Shown: positions 1-10,188 of the stretch, in pieces | Numbering within the stretch: position 1 is the first letter of the stretch | Layout: every line of letters starts with the position of its first letter | Virus record (IMG/VR): IMGVR_UViG_3300025151_000199 | Span: 1-29,723 of that record | Length of the DNA: 29,723 nucleotides | From: a virus | Reading direction: 5' to 3' (one strand) | Program-made: the position numbers and the translations under genes | Notes under the pieces: generated by a model | Told to the model about the DNA's origin: nothing | Seen by the model: the letters and a program-made list of their open reading frames with translations, nothing else | The model's database searches: none

Positions 1-3000
1 CCCGCCATAGTCCATCGCTGTCTGCGTCTGCAAAAATTTTATCTCCTGGCATCTCCAGGCTGTCGTCCTTGGCCTTCCATATGCCATATCCTATGTTTGC
101 GTTGGCAACGTCCATAGAACTCACCCTTACGCTGACGAACTTGTATAGGATTCCATAACTGTCTGCCGTTGACCCGTCGAGTAGTCCAGGAATGAAACCT
201 AGGTTACCGTCAAAATCAAACACAACCGTCTTGTGGTCCGGTGTAGAACTTACTGTGAATACCTTATTGAGAGTATTTTCCTGGCTGTTCACAATAGCAA
301 ACTTATCAGGCAATGTTGTAGATGAACCTGCTGAAAGTCCATGTGAACCATCAAATATTATTTTCAACTGAGTAGAATTGTTAATTGATTCTAGACTGTC
401 AATGTTTACTCCTCCAAAAGTGAATCTAAAGACATCCCAGTCTAGATTTGATTTGTTGGCCACCCAGATCAAGTCACTTTGTGTGATGCTGTTTACATCT
501 AAATTTAGTAGATCCGACTCACTGAATAAAGTGTGTTGCACCTGTTCTACACGTGGGTAACCCGCTGTCTTGAACACCTGGGCGGAGTCTCTGCTGACTC
601 CTTGCTTAGTGTAATCTAACAGGTTGAAAGTTGTGGCCGCTGAATATTCCACTGGCTTTTTGTAAAAATCACTAACGTTGATTCGCAAACTCCTGTTGTA
701 TTCCAGATCGCTGTTTGAAGTGTCGTGTAATTCTATACTCTGCGGATTGGCAACCACTTTGTTGTCTTGCAAAGTGACCTGTACACTTTCCGTCAAATCT
801 GTGTTACCAAACGTGCCAGTCCTAATCATCCATTCTGGATACAAATCAAGGGCGATGTCTGAACCTTCGTACTTGGCCTTTGTAAGTCTATCTATGGCAT
901 TCTTTGTTCCTTTTTCTCTGATGTAACCTTGATAGAATTTGTACTGTGATATATCGTTAACGAAAAGGTTTTCTAAATAATCTCTGTTTTGGAAACCAAT
1001 CAATCTCTGTGCCGATTCCTGCTGTGACTCATCAAAATTGTTTGACTCAAGATTGTAGAAATCATTGAATTGTGAAATTTTGTAATCAAAGTTTGGAATC
1101 AACTGTGCGGCAGGTTTTTCCTGTTTGTACATCCAGTTGCTAAACTCGAAACTAGTGCCTGAACCATGATTGACCTTGGCCACGTAAAACTTACCTTGGT
1201 ACTCCACCGTGTCGCCAACTTTGTAATCAGTGTTTGCTGACCAATATGTTACCTGGGCAGAATCAAAAATAAATCCAGGAGCGTAGTAGTCCCCATTCCA
1301 GTTCCCGGTCTTCCATCCTACCAGTTTTAACCTTTGTTGTCTGAATCCTGTGAATGGTTCATAAATTATATCTGCGAACACTGTGCTGTTGTCAAATAGC
1401 AGTACGTGTTCTTTTTGAACTGTGGTCATTGATATGTTGTACAGACCGATGTCCGGTGACTTTAGATTAATGTCGAAAGTCTTTCCGATACGTTTAGTTG
1501 AAAGTTCACGCACATTTATTTTACGTCCACCAGCATCTAGTATGTTGTAATCACCTGCAATATTTTTCAGTTGTCCAACTATTGAATTGTTTGTATCAAG
1601 TTCTAGGCCATCTGCTCCCGGAGAAACAGTGATTGCTGAACCTGGTGCCCATTCCTGTGTTGTCCAGAATAAAAATTCTCTGACAGCGTTGTCCCAATTT
1701 AGAGTCTCTTTTAATTCTCGTGAGTACTTGTTGAATCTAAAACCTTGTGACTCTAACCAATTGCCATATCCAAAAAGGAAATCAGCAACTTCTTGTTTGG
1801 TATCAAACACGTAACCATAAGGGATAGTTTGAACAGTCTCTTGGAAATTTTTAAATTTTTCAACTTCCACGCCAGCGACATTTACCTTGCCACCAGATAT
1901 TCCTTTGAAAGGGTAATTGAATTTGAAGAATGGTTTGGCAGTTGAATATCCTAATATTTTAAAACCACCTGCCAGTGTGGACCCGTCTGGACCAACGTTC
2001 GTGTTCTTCTCGATCAACACGCCAGAATAATCAAAGCCGGCCACTGGATTTGAGGTCCTGAAAAGTATTTTATAGTTCTCATCTGGAATAAACTTAGAGC
2101 CAGAAGAAGATCCAGGTGACACTGAATCAGTCAATACCTTTAAATTATCCTTGTCAGAGAACCCTCCCAACTTGTAAGCCAGTTGCACTTGCAAGTTTTT
2201 CATTTTATCATAGTAGAACACTGTTGGATCTAAGTTCCTTGATGTAAGGTAATTCAATACAAATGGTTGATATCCTGCCGTTTGGTATCTTGTAGTGATG
2301 CCTGTCGTGTTATCAGTTTCAGTTTCTAAATGGTATTTCGCCGTGGCAAGTGTCATTCTTACACCAGTATCTTTGTATACTAAGTTGCCCGATAGATTCT
2401 TAGTCAATCTCGATGGGTCAAAGAAGTTTGTGAAAAACTGTGCAGGCCTTGTCAGTGCAAGTGTTTTGACCGCGGTGAACGGGTATGCTGAAGATCTCCT
2501 CCAAGCGGTCTCGGCCGGTGCTTGATCACCAAACTTCCAAGTGTTCATTCTTCCAGGTATGTCAAAACTGTCCACTAATCCTGTTGCTATTGGATCAAGT
2601 AGGTTTCCTGAAGCATCAACCGGAAGGTACGTTTTGATGTCTGGTTTGCCGTATCTGCCAGGTTCGGTAGCAATCGCTTCCCATAACACATCGTTGCCTG
2701 ACGTGTAAGGCGCCGTTCCGTAAGTGGCGTCCCAATCACTAGGCTTCTCAGAATGTCCCAGCATCTCCCATGGCCTTACATGTGGTGCATCGGTGTCGTA
2801 GAAATATTTGTAAATTCCTCTCCAATACCCTGGTAGTTTTTCTTGTAAAAGCCTGTCTGTGCTTCTTGAATAGTTGTATGTAAACGGTAGGCCGTCTGTG
2901 AAAACAGTGTTATTGATATACTGAACATTGTTTGCACCTGCCCATAGGTAAAAATCACTTCCCATGACATCGTTTATTTCCGTTCTTGTGTAATCTGTCG

Positions 3001-6000
3001 ATGTGAATGCTGACGGATCAACATCATGTATGTCTAATAATGTTGCATCATAAGTTGTCTTAAGATTGTTGTAAATTCTTTTTTCAAGTTCTAGGATAAG
3101 GTCATCACGCTCGTCACCAAACGTTTTAATTACTGATCCATCATGCTTACGAATGACCGCAGTGTCAGTTAGATATGTGTCGTCAGTAAATGTCTCTGGC
3201 TTAAATTTTGGATACATTCCTAATTTTGTAGGTGAAGGAGGCATATAACTGCCTGTAGTGTCTGGATAATCCTTGATCACTATCTTGTCTCCTTCTACTA
3301 ATGCCTTGCTTATTGTGACACTGTCATCTTCTGTGCTGAAGGTGTAGTCAGATCCTAGGATCAATTGCACATCGTTGTGATAGACGTAAACCGCACGGTT
3401 GCTCAAAGTCGTAATGTCATGCTGAGAATCTATAGCGTAATCTGTCTGAGAAGATCCTTGCACTGTGTATGATCTAGTAGACACGTTCTCGCCATGTCCA
3501 AGCATGTCCTCATAATAGAATGGAAATTTAGAAGTTCTGCCTTTGTTGATTGATAATATTATCTCATCAACTCTGTCGGCAACTACTCCTTCATAAGCCG
3601 TGCCCACTGCTTTAGTAAGGAAACTGTCATACCATTTTTGATATTCGCTGTTCACATAATCTATTGCTGTCATTAGGTTTGAATTTTGATCTACCAATCC
3701 AAAAATTGCAGGCATCAAAGATCCTTCATGCTGTAATATAGTTCCTCCTTTGAGTCTGGCATCTGGGTTGTCTCTAAGGTTACTGTTTCCGGGTATTACT
3801 CCTGTAAGGTCTTGATCTTTATCAAACATGTCTTTGACATGTCCTAATATTTGTCCAAAAGTAAATGTTCCAGATTGATCATTTGTAGCATTTATAGACA
3901 AGTTGTCTGCTATCTCGTAGATTCCTTTGCCGTCTACTTTGTCTGCCGAACTGTAACCTGCTATTCTTATCTGGTCATCTACTTTAAGTTCATCAACGAA
4001 TCTCACATATTTGTTAGTGGTTCCATCCACAAGTGTGTAGTCAGTGCCTAAGGTTTTTCTTATCCCGTTTACATTTACTGAAACCTTTAAATCTGACAAG
4101 TCTACTGAATTGGCAAAAAAATCAATGGGAAACAATCGTTTCTCTGTGTCTCCAACTATGTAGGTCCTTATTACCCTTTGCTCACTGTCATCTGTCCTTT
4201 CTATCCATGCACTTCGGTGATTGTCTGTTGATCTGCCTGTGGTGTAGTGTAAATGACCTGATGCTAAATTTTTTGTGATAGTTGAAGTACCAGACCTATA
4301 TGTGAATGTTCCTAATGTATGATCAGAATCAAATACCATGTCTCCAATGTTATTAATAGTGTTGTACTTGACTTTTATTCCAAGCACTGTATCTGTTGTT
4401 GCCGAGTCGCTTGTGGCATATGAAAAAACTTTTGCTCCTGTAAAATCTGAATTTGGGTAAACAGTTGTATCAGCAAACGATACATCGTTGTCATCAAACA
4501 TATTGAATAAAGGCTGTTGGTTAACTTTTGTCTTTTCTTGTGCTTTCTTGTATTCCTCTGTTGAACTATCATAGTAATAAGTGTTACCTTGATTGTTTGT
4601 ACCAAATTCTATGTATATGCTGTCATTTTCTGATGGCGTACCGTCAGAGGCTTCTGTTAGTGCTATAACCTGTGTGCTATCACCAGCAGTCACAAAATCC
4701 ACATCGTATACTTTGTTTTTGACCAAAGAGTCTGTGTCCGCCGTGAACACAACCCTCATTCCTGTTTCCAGAGTAACACCGTCTATTATGAAACCAGGCT
4801 GATTGATAACCGTACTAAAGACATCTGTTGTCACAGTATCTAAAAGTGTAACCGATTTCTTGGCAACAGTTCCGTGATTATATAATTGAACCCCGGAATC
4901 AAATTCTATGATAGGTCTTTTAGCACGATCCGTCTCATCTAGAACTGGTGTATAGCCGCTGAATTCCGCTGTCTGTTCAATCACTGACCTATGGAACCAT
5001 CTGTTGTACCTAGACCATGCATTCCTGTCAATGCTGTCCCTCTTTATTGTGATATAATCTGGCTTGTCAGGCAGATAGAATGCTTTGGCATACGGCCTTG
5101 AATCGTATCCAACAGTGTCATAAAGGATGGTTGTCTCTGTGGCATAACTGGCAGGAGTTATCAATTCATCTACATCTGTTAATGTAATAGATTCACCAAC
5201 TCCTTCAACGTAGTATTCTTTGTCTTTGTACCCCGCTGGTACTTTGTCATTTGTGAATTTGATTTTCATACCATTGGACAGGTTCAAAGTCCTAAGTGAA
5301 TAATTCCTTGCCCCTATGATATCATTGTCAGGATCAATCTGGTATGTGTCATCTACCGCTCTTATTTGTAGAATTCCGTATTGTGCATCGTGGTTACCAC
5401 ATTGATAGTAAAGTGTGTTAGGTGTTAGATCGTCATTAACGTATGTAGGCACAGTGAAAGTTACAGTGCCATAATCAGATCCATTGTTCGTCACTCCTGT
5501 TGAATATATTGTAGACGTGCTACCATCCGCCGCTATCTTGTTTTTGTAAGGCTCCGTCATTATCCAGAAAGGATGTCCTTTTGCATTTACTTTAAATTTG
5601 TATGTGTTACCTCTGTACAATGTCAGAATAGGGTTACGCTCGTTCTCTCTGTGTAGGAAGTTCCAAGCACGTTCAGAACTGCCATCCAATGGCCACGGTT
5701 CAACTTTATATTCTGCGACCGCTTGTGGACCTACTGAATCAATCTCTATGGCATTTGGACCTTGTGGCATCCAGTAGTATTCTCTGTAATTCACAAGTTT
5801 GTCATAGTCTATGGCTGGATTCCAAGCGTATGTTTTCTCTTTATTAAGTCTGTCATGATTGTTGACATTGCCGCCTAGATATTTTATTTGGTTAATGTAG
5901 TCATCATACGTTCCAGTAAATTTAACTTGGTCCTCTGGATTCACTGAAGTTGTGTCTTTGTCTGTGTAAGTGATCGCTGGCTCTAATTGATAAGCAAATC

Positions 6001-6250
6001 TATCGGCACTTGTTGCACCAATGTACCTGTCAGTGGCTATCCTTGTGGTTGCGTCTTGCTTACCTATGAAACCATCTAATCTTTCAAGAGATCCTTTTTG
6101 AACAAGTGGATCCAGTGTGCTAGATAAAAATCTATCATTGGTGTCAGTCCTGTAAAATGCAGGCAAGTGTTGGATCGTTCTTCGAATCTCAGTTTTGCCT
6201 TGCTTGACTACTTCGTTATTTGTAAGAGGACTTGTAGGTTTATCTGCCAT
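1..6250 (-). CDS. Giant virion structural protein, likely baseplate-associated (C-terminus outside window)
   Basis: The minus frame starts with ATG at 6250 (MADKPTSPL) and stays open to base 1, giving at least 2083 codons with no stop. The start overlaps the gp6 stop as TAATG, so the two are probably translationally coupled. The reading is rich in Asp, Thr, Tyr and Asn and in short beta-type repeats, as in phage appendage proteins. Around residues 215-292 there is a cupredoxin-like signature: GHPFWI with His226, then YYQCGNHDAQYG with Cys284, His287 and Gln290. The place after gp6 is where T4 has gp7 (1032 residues), and marine T4-like phages often carry very large structural proteins there. 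A gp7 or VrlC-like wedge/peripheral role is inferred from position only. At the window edge the chain reads FADADSDGLWR, a DxDxDG motif that could bind calcium. Confidence 0.85.
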   Translation of the reverse strand, partial: MADKPTSPLTNNEVVKQGKTEIRRTIQHLPAFYRTDTNDRFLSSTLDPLVQKGSLERLDGFIGKQDATTRIATDRYIGATSADRFAYQLEPAITYTDKDTTSVNPEDQVKFTGTYDDYINQIKYLGGNVNNHDRLNKEKTYAWNPAIDYDKLVNYREYYWMPQGPNAIEIDSVGPQAVAEYKVEPWPLDGSSERAWNFLHRENERNPILTLYRGNTYKFKVNAKGHPFWIMTEPYKNKIAADGSTSTIYSTGVTNNGSDYGTVTFTVPTYVNDDLTPNTLYYQCGNHDAQYGILQIRAVDDTYQIDPDNDIIGARNYSLRTLNLSNGMKIKFTNDKVPAGYKDKEYYVEGVGESITLTDVDELITPASYATETTILYDTVGYDSRPYAKAFYLPDKPDYITIKRDSIDRNAWSRYNRWFHRSVIEQTAEFSGYTPVLDETDRAKRPIIEFDSGVQLYNHGTVAKKSVTLLDTVTTDVFSTVINQPGFIIDGVTLETGMRVVFTADTDSLVKNKVYDVDFVTAGDSTQVIALTEASDGTPSENDSIYIEFGTNNQGNTYYYDSSTEEYKKAQEKTKVNQQPLFNMFDDNDVSFADTTVYPNSDFTGAKVFSYATSDSATTDTVLGIKVKYNTINNIGDMVFDSDHTLGTFTYRSGTSTITKNLASGHLHYTTGRSTDNHRSAWIERTDDSEQRVIRTYIVGDTEKRLFPIDFFANSVDLSDLKVSVNVNGIRKTLGTDYTLVDGTTNKYVRFVDELKVDDQIRIAGYSSADKVDGKGIYEIADNLSINATNDQSGTFTFGQILGHVKDMFDKDQDLTGVIPGNSNLRDNPDARLKGGTILQHEGSLMPAIFGLVDQNSNLMTAIDYVNSEYQKWYDSFLTKAVGTAYEGVVADRVDEIILSINKGRTSKFPFYYEDMLGHGENVSTRSYTVQGSSQTDYAIDSQHDITTLSNRAVYVYHNDVQLILGSDYTFSTEDDSVTISKALVEGDKIVIKDYPDTTGSYMPPSPTKLGMYPKFKPETFTDDTYLTDTAVIRKHDGSVIKTFGDERDDLILELEKRIYNNLKTTYDATLLDIHDVDPSAFTSTDYTRTEINDVMGSDFYLWAGANNVQYINNTVFTDGLPFTYNYSRSTDRLLQEKLPGYWRGIYKYFYDTDAPHVRPWEMLGHSEKPSDWDATYGTAPYTSGNDVLWEAIATEPGRYGKPDIKTYLPVDASGNLLDPIATGLVDSFDIPGRMNTWKFGDQAPAETAWRRSSAYPFTAVKTLALTRPAQFFTNFFDPSRLTKNLSGNLVYKDTGVRMTLATAKYHLETETDNTTGITTRYQTAGYQPFVLNYLTSRNLDPTVFYYDKMKNLQVQLAYKLGGFSDKDNLKVLTDSVSPGSSSGSKFIPDENYKILFRTSNPVAGFDYSGVLIEKNTNVGPDGSTLAGGFKILGYSTAKPFFKFNYPFKGISGGKVNVAGVEVEKFKNFQETVQTIPYGYVFDTKQEVADFLFGYGNWLESQGFRFNKYSRELKETLNWDNAVREFLFWTTQEWAPGSAITVSPGADGLELDTNNSIVGQLKNIAGDYNILDAGGRKINVRELSTKRIGKTFDINLKSPDIGLYNISMTTVQKEHVLLFDNSTVFADIIYEPFTGFRQQRLKLVGWKTGNWNGDYYAPGFIFDSAQVTYWSANTDYKVGDTVEYQGKFYVAKVNHGSGTSFEFSNWMYKQEKPAAQLIPNFDYKISQFNDFYNLESNNFDESQQESAQRLIGFQNRDYLENLFVNDISQYKFYQGYIREKGTKNAIDRLTKAKYEGSDIALDLYPEWMIRTGTFGNTDLTESVQVTLQDNKVVANPQSIELHDTSNSDLEYNRSLRINVSDFYKKPVEYSAATTFNLLDYTKQGVSRDSAQVFKTAGYPRVEQVQHTLFSESDLLNLDVNSITQSDLIWVANKSNLDWDVFRFTFGGVNIDSLESINNSTQLKIIFDGSHGLSAGSSTTLPDKFAIVNSQENTLNKVFTVSSTPDHKTVVFDFDGNLGFIPGLLDGSTADSYGILYKFVSVRVSSMDVANANIGYGIWKAKDDSLEMPGDKIFADADSDGLWR

Positions 6251-9200
6251 TAGTATCCTGCCCCACTACTGCCGGTGCTTGAACCGGAGCCTGCTGTAGT
6301 GGAACCTGACACTGCTGAACCTGTTGTCGTGTTTGATGTAGCGGTCGATGTACTAGATACTACCTCGCCTGAAGCGGTAAGTTGGTTGGCTCCAAGAGCA
6401 GATATTATCGATACATCATTAACGGTGGCCCCACTAATAAAAATTTCGTCTGCCGCTGAATTAATTTGGAACAAAGATCCAAATCCTTGTCCAGACTGAT
6501 TAGGCACGATTACTACAGTAAGTAAGTCAGGTGCCAAAGCGTTGTGTATGAAAGCGGCTAATTCTGTAAAGTAAAATGCGTCTCCAAAATCCCAGTTGTC
6601 CAGTGCAAAAAACTCATTGATAGCATTTATGACTCGTGTTTTAATGATTGCATCTGTTGTCTTGACGTTTGGGTTTTTAACAACTTTAAAAGTTGCTTGT
6701 AATTCTTCGTCGGCATTTGATCCGAAAAGTATCTTGTATTTCACAGGATGATATATTATTTGATCACTAAGTGATTTCAAAGGATTAAGTTTACCTGAAT
6801 AACTTATTCGCATCTGGTCACTTGTCGAAGGCGTTGGTTCTGTGCCTCCGTCCTGTAACCATATTCTGTACAAGTTATCATATGTTCTCTCTAACAGATA
6901 TACGTCTACTATATTAGATACACTAGGATCTATCCTTGTCTCTTGTCCTGCATGATGCTTGTATTGAAAATTAATTGACCCTCTACCCCTACGTGCAAGG
7001 TAGTCTGTGCTTGTGCTAAATGAGTTAGTTGTTGTGCTGTATGATTTGATGACATCTTCGTCCGCCGCGTAAAAATAAAACAATTGGCCATCTGTGTATG
7101 TGTTTAAATTAAGATCTATGTCAGATTCTTTCTCAGACACTACAAAATTACTTGCCGCATAGGGTCTGTATCTTTCTATTTTATCATACGAGCTGTACTT
7201 CTCAAAAAACACAAATTTAGTAGATTCGGATAAAGTAGGTTCAACGTAGATGTCAAATAACTCAGGATTGTCAACTACTCCATCGTCGTCATCGTCGAAA
7301 AATCCTACCTTGACTTTCCTGTTGTCCTGATATCCATCTGCTTCGGTCACAGTGTCTACCACTTGCCAATTTATAGGATATCCAATGCTGTTTCCTGTTG
7401 AAACAATACTGTTCGTCTTTAATATTTTTACAGTGTCTTTGACTGCTTTACCAGTTTTGTAATCGTAAATTTTTTCTTCGGCATCATAGTGAAACTTGTT
7501 TTGTGCCTCGGATTCAAAAATATAATCCAGCCTTCTATATGTTACAGTGTACGTGTTTCCGTCATTTGTGAACTTGAACCACCAACTTGCATCGAGGTTG
7601 GTGCTTGATGTGTCACCTGTGTTGGTGAGAGCAAAAATAGAACTGGTGCTTAAATTAGTGCCCGTTATAACTTTCCATGTTTCAGACGCATCATCGTAAC
7701 GTAGTCCAAATTCTTCATATCCTTCGATCCTGTCTATGATATCTTTTTCAAGGTCGGCACTAAAATTTATAGTGAAATTTGGTATCACTGCATTTACTAC
7801 TGCACCGTCCGGTATCACTGTGTTCAATGTCACAGGTCCTAGACCAGATTCTAAATTTCCTACTCCACCATTAGCACCGTCACCTTCTACTAGGCCAACC
7901 TTTGCCCATGCTCTATCTTCCGCGTTGTCAGTGCCTGAAGTAACTAAAGTGTTATTCAAGAATTCTCTCGTGTCAGGTGAAGTGAACTTGACCAACGCTC
8001 CTGGTTTGACAAACTTTAAATTTGATGATGCAAAATCACCCACAACCAAAGGTCCAGCACTTTTAAAATATCCTGTGTTGGTGTTGGTCGATGTGCTTGT
8101 GGAGTTCCATGTCGCTGTCAATGAACTCAAATCTTTCGTTGCGTATTTTTGATAATAGAATTGCCTTGCGTATGCATTTTTCAACTTGGCCTCAACATCT
8201 GTGTCTAGTGTCTGCTGAATCTGGCTTCTATTAGTAAATGTGAAAGTGAACTGCTGTGTTGATTCTTCTCTGTACAATATGCCGTCTTCTGCGAACACGC
8301 TGACATCGGAGTACGCACCAGTTGGATCAAGTATCTCCTTGGCTCTCGATATGCCTGATGCGGATCTGTTTACTGCTCTTACTTTAATAATTTCTTGTGA
8401 AGCGGAAAGTGGCATCACTTGATAGTCCTCCGCTGTTATCATTCTGTTCTGAGCGTAATAAACCTGTGGTGCTTTTGCCTTGATTGAGTCGTTGCTTTCT
8501 GTTGCGGCACTGTTGTACACAGATGCCTTCAATCCCATTGTCACCGTCAAAGTTTGCTGTGCACCATTGGCATCCGTGTAAGGGATGGCAATCTGTACGT
8601 TCTGCATGTCGTTTGGTTGTATGGCATACTTGGAATTGTCACTTACTCTGTAGTAAGATCTAAAATTTCCTAAAGGGATATCAGCAAAGTTACCATCGCC
8701 AAACACTAGGTCTATCGAGTCTTCGTTGTTTGTGACAACATTGTATAGTGTTCTAATGTTTTTAGATAGTGAATTGTAAATGGCATTGTTTCCTGACAGT
8801 GCTGGCACCTTTGTCCATTGCTGTAGTGGTAATCCAAACTCATCTAATTTGAAAAGCCATACATCGCTGTCATTTATATTTTCTACGCCTATGTTCTGCA
8901 CGTAATTTGTCGTGGCACTGTTCACAGAGAAGTCGTTAAACTGCATAGTACCTTGTTTGAACAGCATGAAAAATCCAGTGTTGTTAGAACTGTCACCAGT
9001 GCCGTCGGTCCTGTAAGCATATGTTAGTCCTGTTCCGTTTACTGGTTCTCTCTCGTATATGCTGTCTGAATCATTTATCGAACTTGGCACTATCTCGAAG
9101 TTCCTGTTGACTCCACCTATGGAAGCATTGAAATTGAAAATTGGTAGGTCTAATTGGTTTGAGGCAATCGTGTAGATTTCAGTGTTGATCCCACCTATGT

Positions 9201-9732
9201 CTCCAGACTCCCTTGGCGTACCAAATAACTGTCCTGTTTGATTGGCGGCATTTAAGATTGCTATAAACTGTTCACGATAGTTGGAGTTAGCACCGTCATT
9301 CCAAATCACATTTGTGTTTGCCAGGTTAGTTCCAGAACTGTCGTTGACATCTTCCGTTGTGGACACGGCATCAATCTTCAACAAGCCAGTTGCAGGTTTG
9401 TTACGTGTTGCATTGTAGTTGATTAGCCTTGCAAGACGCAAAATTGAGTTACGTCTCTCGGCTGTTTCTAAAAAATTCTCTCTTGCGTTGAGATCCACTC
9501 TGAACGAAAGTGCCTGTGCCATGTAGGCAATGAGGTCTATGAGGGCGACGTATTCCGAGCTCTCCACAAAGTCATTGAAATCGTCAGGATAATTCTCACG
9601 TAGATAAGCGACCATAGTCCTTCGCATGGTCTCGAAGTCGTATGATTTGAAATCTGCCTGTTGGAAGGCCTGGTAGATCTTTCTCCAATCTTCCGCTACA
9701 AGTAATCTGTTCTGTCTATCTGTTGTGGCCAT
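6250..9732 (-). CDS. gp6: Baseplate wedge protein gp6 (enlarged, 1160 residues)
   Basis: This protein forms the inner ring of the T4 baseplate wedge and joins wedges around the hub. The first ~120 residues are the recognisable gp6 signature of marine T4-like phages (DWRKIYQAFQQADFKSYDFE, then YPDDFNDF, SSEYVALIDLIAYMAQALSF and LARLINYNATRNKPA). It is 1160 residues against 660 in T4, so about 500 residues are additional. Residues 813-824 (DDDDDGVVDNPE) fit a complete EF-hand-type calcium loop, with Asp at positions 1, 3, 5 and 9, Gly at 6, Val at 8 and Glu at 12. The last ~45 residues are a Ser/Thr/Gly-rich low-complexity tail ending SSGAGY. A TATAAATA box ends 15 bases upstream of the ATG, and the ATG lies in the 3' arm of a 7-bp inverted repeat. 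No Shine-Dalgarno is visible. Confidence 0.93.
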   Translation of the reverse strand: MATTDRQNRLLVAEDWRKIYQAFQQADFKSYDFETMRRTMVAYLRENYPDDFNDFVESSEYVALIDLIAYMAQALSFRVDLNARENFLETAERRNSILRLARLINYNATRNKPATGLLKIDAVSTTEDVNDSSGTNLANTNVIWNDGANSNYREQFIAILNAANQTGQLFGTPRESGDIGGINTEIYTIASNQLDLPIFNFNASIGGVNRNFEIVPSSINDSDSIYEREPVNGTGLTYAYRTDGTGDSSNNTGFFMLFKQGTMQFNDFSVNSATTNYVQNIGVENINDSDVWLFKLDEFGLPLQQWTKVPALSGNNAIYNSLSKNIRTLYNVVTNNEDSIDLVFGDGNFADIPLGNFRSYYRVSDNSKYAIQPNDMQNVQIAIPYTDANGAQQTLTVTMGLKASVYNSAATESNDSIKAKAPQVYYAQNRMITAEDYQVMPLSASQEIIKVRAVNRSASGISRAKEILDPTGAYSDVSVFAEDGILYREESTQQFTFTFTNRSQIQQTLDTDVEAKLKNAYARQFYYQKYATKDLSSLTATWNSTSTSTNTNTGYFKSAGPLVVGDFASSNLKFVKPGALVKFTSPDTREFLNNTLVTSGTDNAEDRAWAKVGLVEGDGANGGVGNLESGLGPVTLNTVIPDGAVVNAVIPNFTINFSADLEKDIIDRIEGYEEFGLRYDDASETWKVITGTNLSTSSIFALTNTGDTSSTNLDASWWFKFTNDGNTYTVTYRRLDYIFESEAQNKFHYDAEEKIYDYKTGKAVKDTVKILKTNSIVSTGNSIGYPINWQVVDTVTEADGYQDNRKVKVGFFDDDDDGVVDNPELFDIYVEPTLSESTKFVFFEKYSSYDKIERYRPYAASNFVVSEKESDIDLNLNTYTDGQLFYFYAADEDVIKSYSTTTNSFSTSTDYLARRGRGSINFQYKHHAGQETRIDPSVSNIVDVYLLERTYDNLYRIWLQDGGTEPTPSTSDQMRISYSGKLNPLKSLSDQIIYHPVKYKILFGSNADEELQATFKVVKNPNVKTTDAIIKTRVINAINEFFALDNWDFGDAFYFTELAAFIHNALAPDLLTVVIVPNQSGQGFGSLFQINSAADEIFISGATVNDVSIISALGANQLTASGEVVSSTSTATSNTTTGSAVSGSTTAGSGSSTGSSGAGY

Positions 9733-9746
9733 TGTGTATACAATGG
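9729..9746 (-). promoter_or_regulatory. Inverted repeat containing the gp6 start codon
   Basis: On the minus strand CCATTGT, a four-base loop ATAC, then ACAATGG form a perfect 7-bp stem. The gp6 ATG (9732-9730) sits in the 3' arm. The repeat lies directly after the TATAAATA box, so a late transcript would start inside or just before it. It could limit initiation or mark an operator; neither is shown. Confidence 0.45.
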
Positions 9747-9754
9747 TATTTATA
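9747..9754 (-). promoter_or_regulatory. T4-type late promoter for gp6
   Basis: The minus strand reads TATAAATA, identical to the T4 late promoter consensus recognised by gp55-RNA polymerase. By analogy with T4, transcription would start about six bases downstream, leaving a leader of only about 10 bases before the gp6 ATG at 9732. Confidence 0.75.
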
Positions 9755-9774
9755 TGTTAGGAAATGTGCGTATA

Positions 9775-10188
9775 TTAAGATAGGCGTAGTAGGTTGTTCT
9801 CGTCGAAGCCAAAACGCAATTTTTCCGTTATGTTGAGAGGCACATAGGTGATCGTTGCCTGGATCGAAAGTCCATGTTCTGCTTCTTCCAACAGTATTTC
9901 GTCTGCTGATATCCTTGGATCTGCCGTGATATTGTTGGTCACATCCTCTGTGATCTGCTCTCTCAACAGTTCCGTCAGAGGTTCAAACAGTGCATCATAT
10001 ATGATAGTGCCAAATTCTGGGTTCTCAACCCTCTCGCCCTTACGTATGCTCAGTCTGTTTATGAGGTCTTGCTTGGCACACTCAAAATCATACAGTTTGA
10101 AGTTCTGTTGTTCCGCCCTGGACGAAAACCCTTTGAAGGTTATCTTGCCTGCCCCGGCTGTTCCTGATGTGTTTGATCCGTATGCCAT
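9775..10188 (-). CDS. gp25: Baseplate wedge protein gp25
   Basis: A 137-residue protein matching the T4 gp25 / GPW family, which starts sheath polymerisation and sits at the wedge-to-sheath junction. The family core is visible at about residues 22-75: FSSRAEQQNFKLYDFECAKQ, then LINRLSIRKGERVENPEFGT and IIYDALFEPLTELLREQI. Length is close to the T4 protein (132 residues). It lies 14 bases after gp5 and 42 bases before gp6, consistent with co-transcription. Upstream on the minus strand there is GTAAATA, only a partial match to TATAAATA, so I do not call a promoter. The ATG lies in CATATG. Confidence 0.93.
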   Translation of the reverse strand: MAYGSNTSGTAGAGKITFKGFSSRAEQQNFKLYDFECAKQDLINRLSIRKGERVENPEFGTIIYDALFEPLTELLREQITEDVTNNITADPRISADEILLEEAEHGLSIQATITYVPLNITEKLRFGFDENNLLRLS

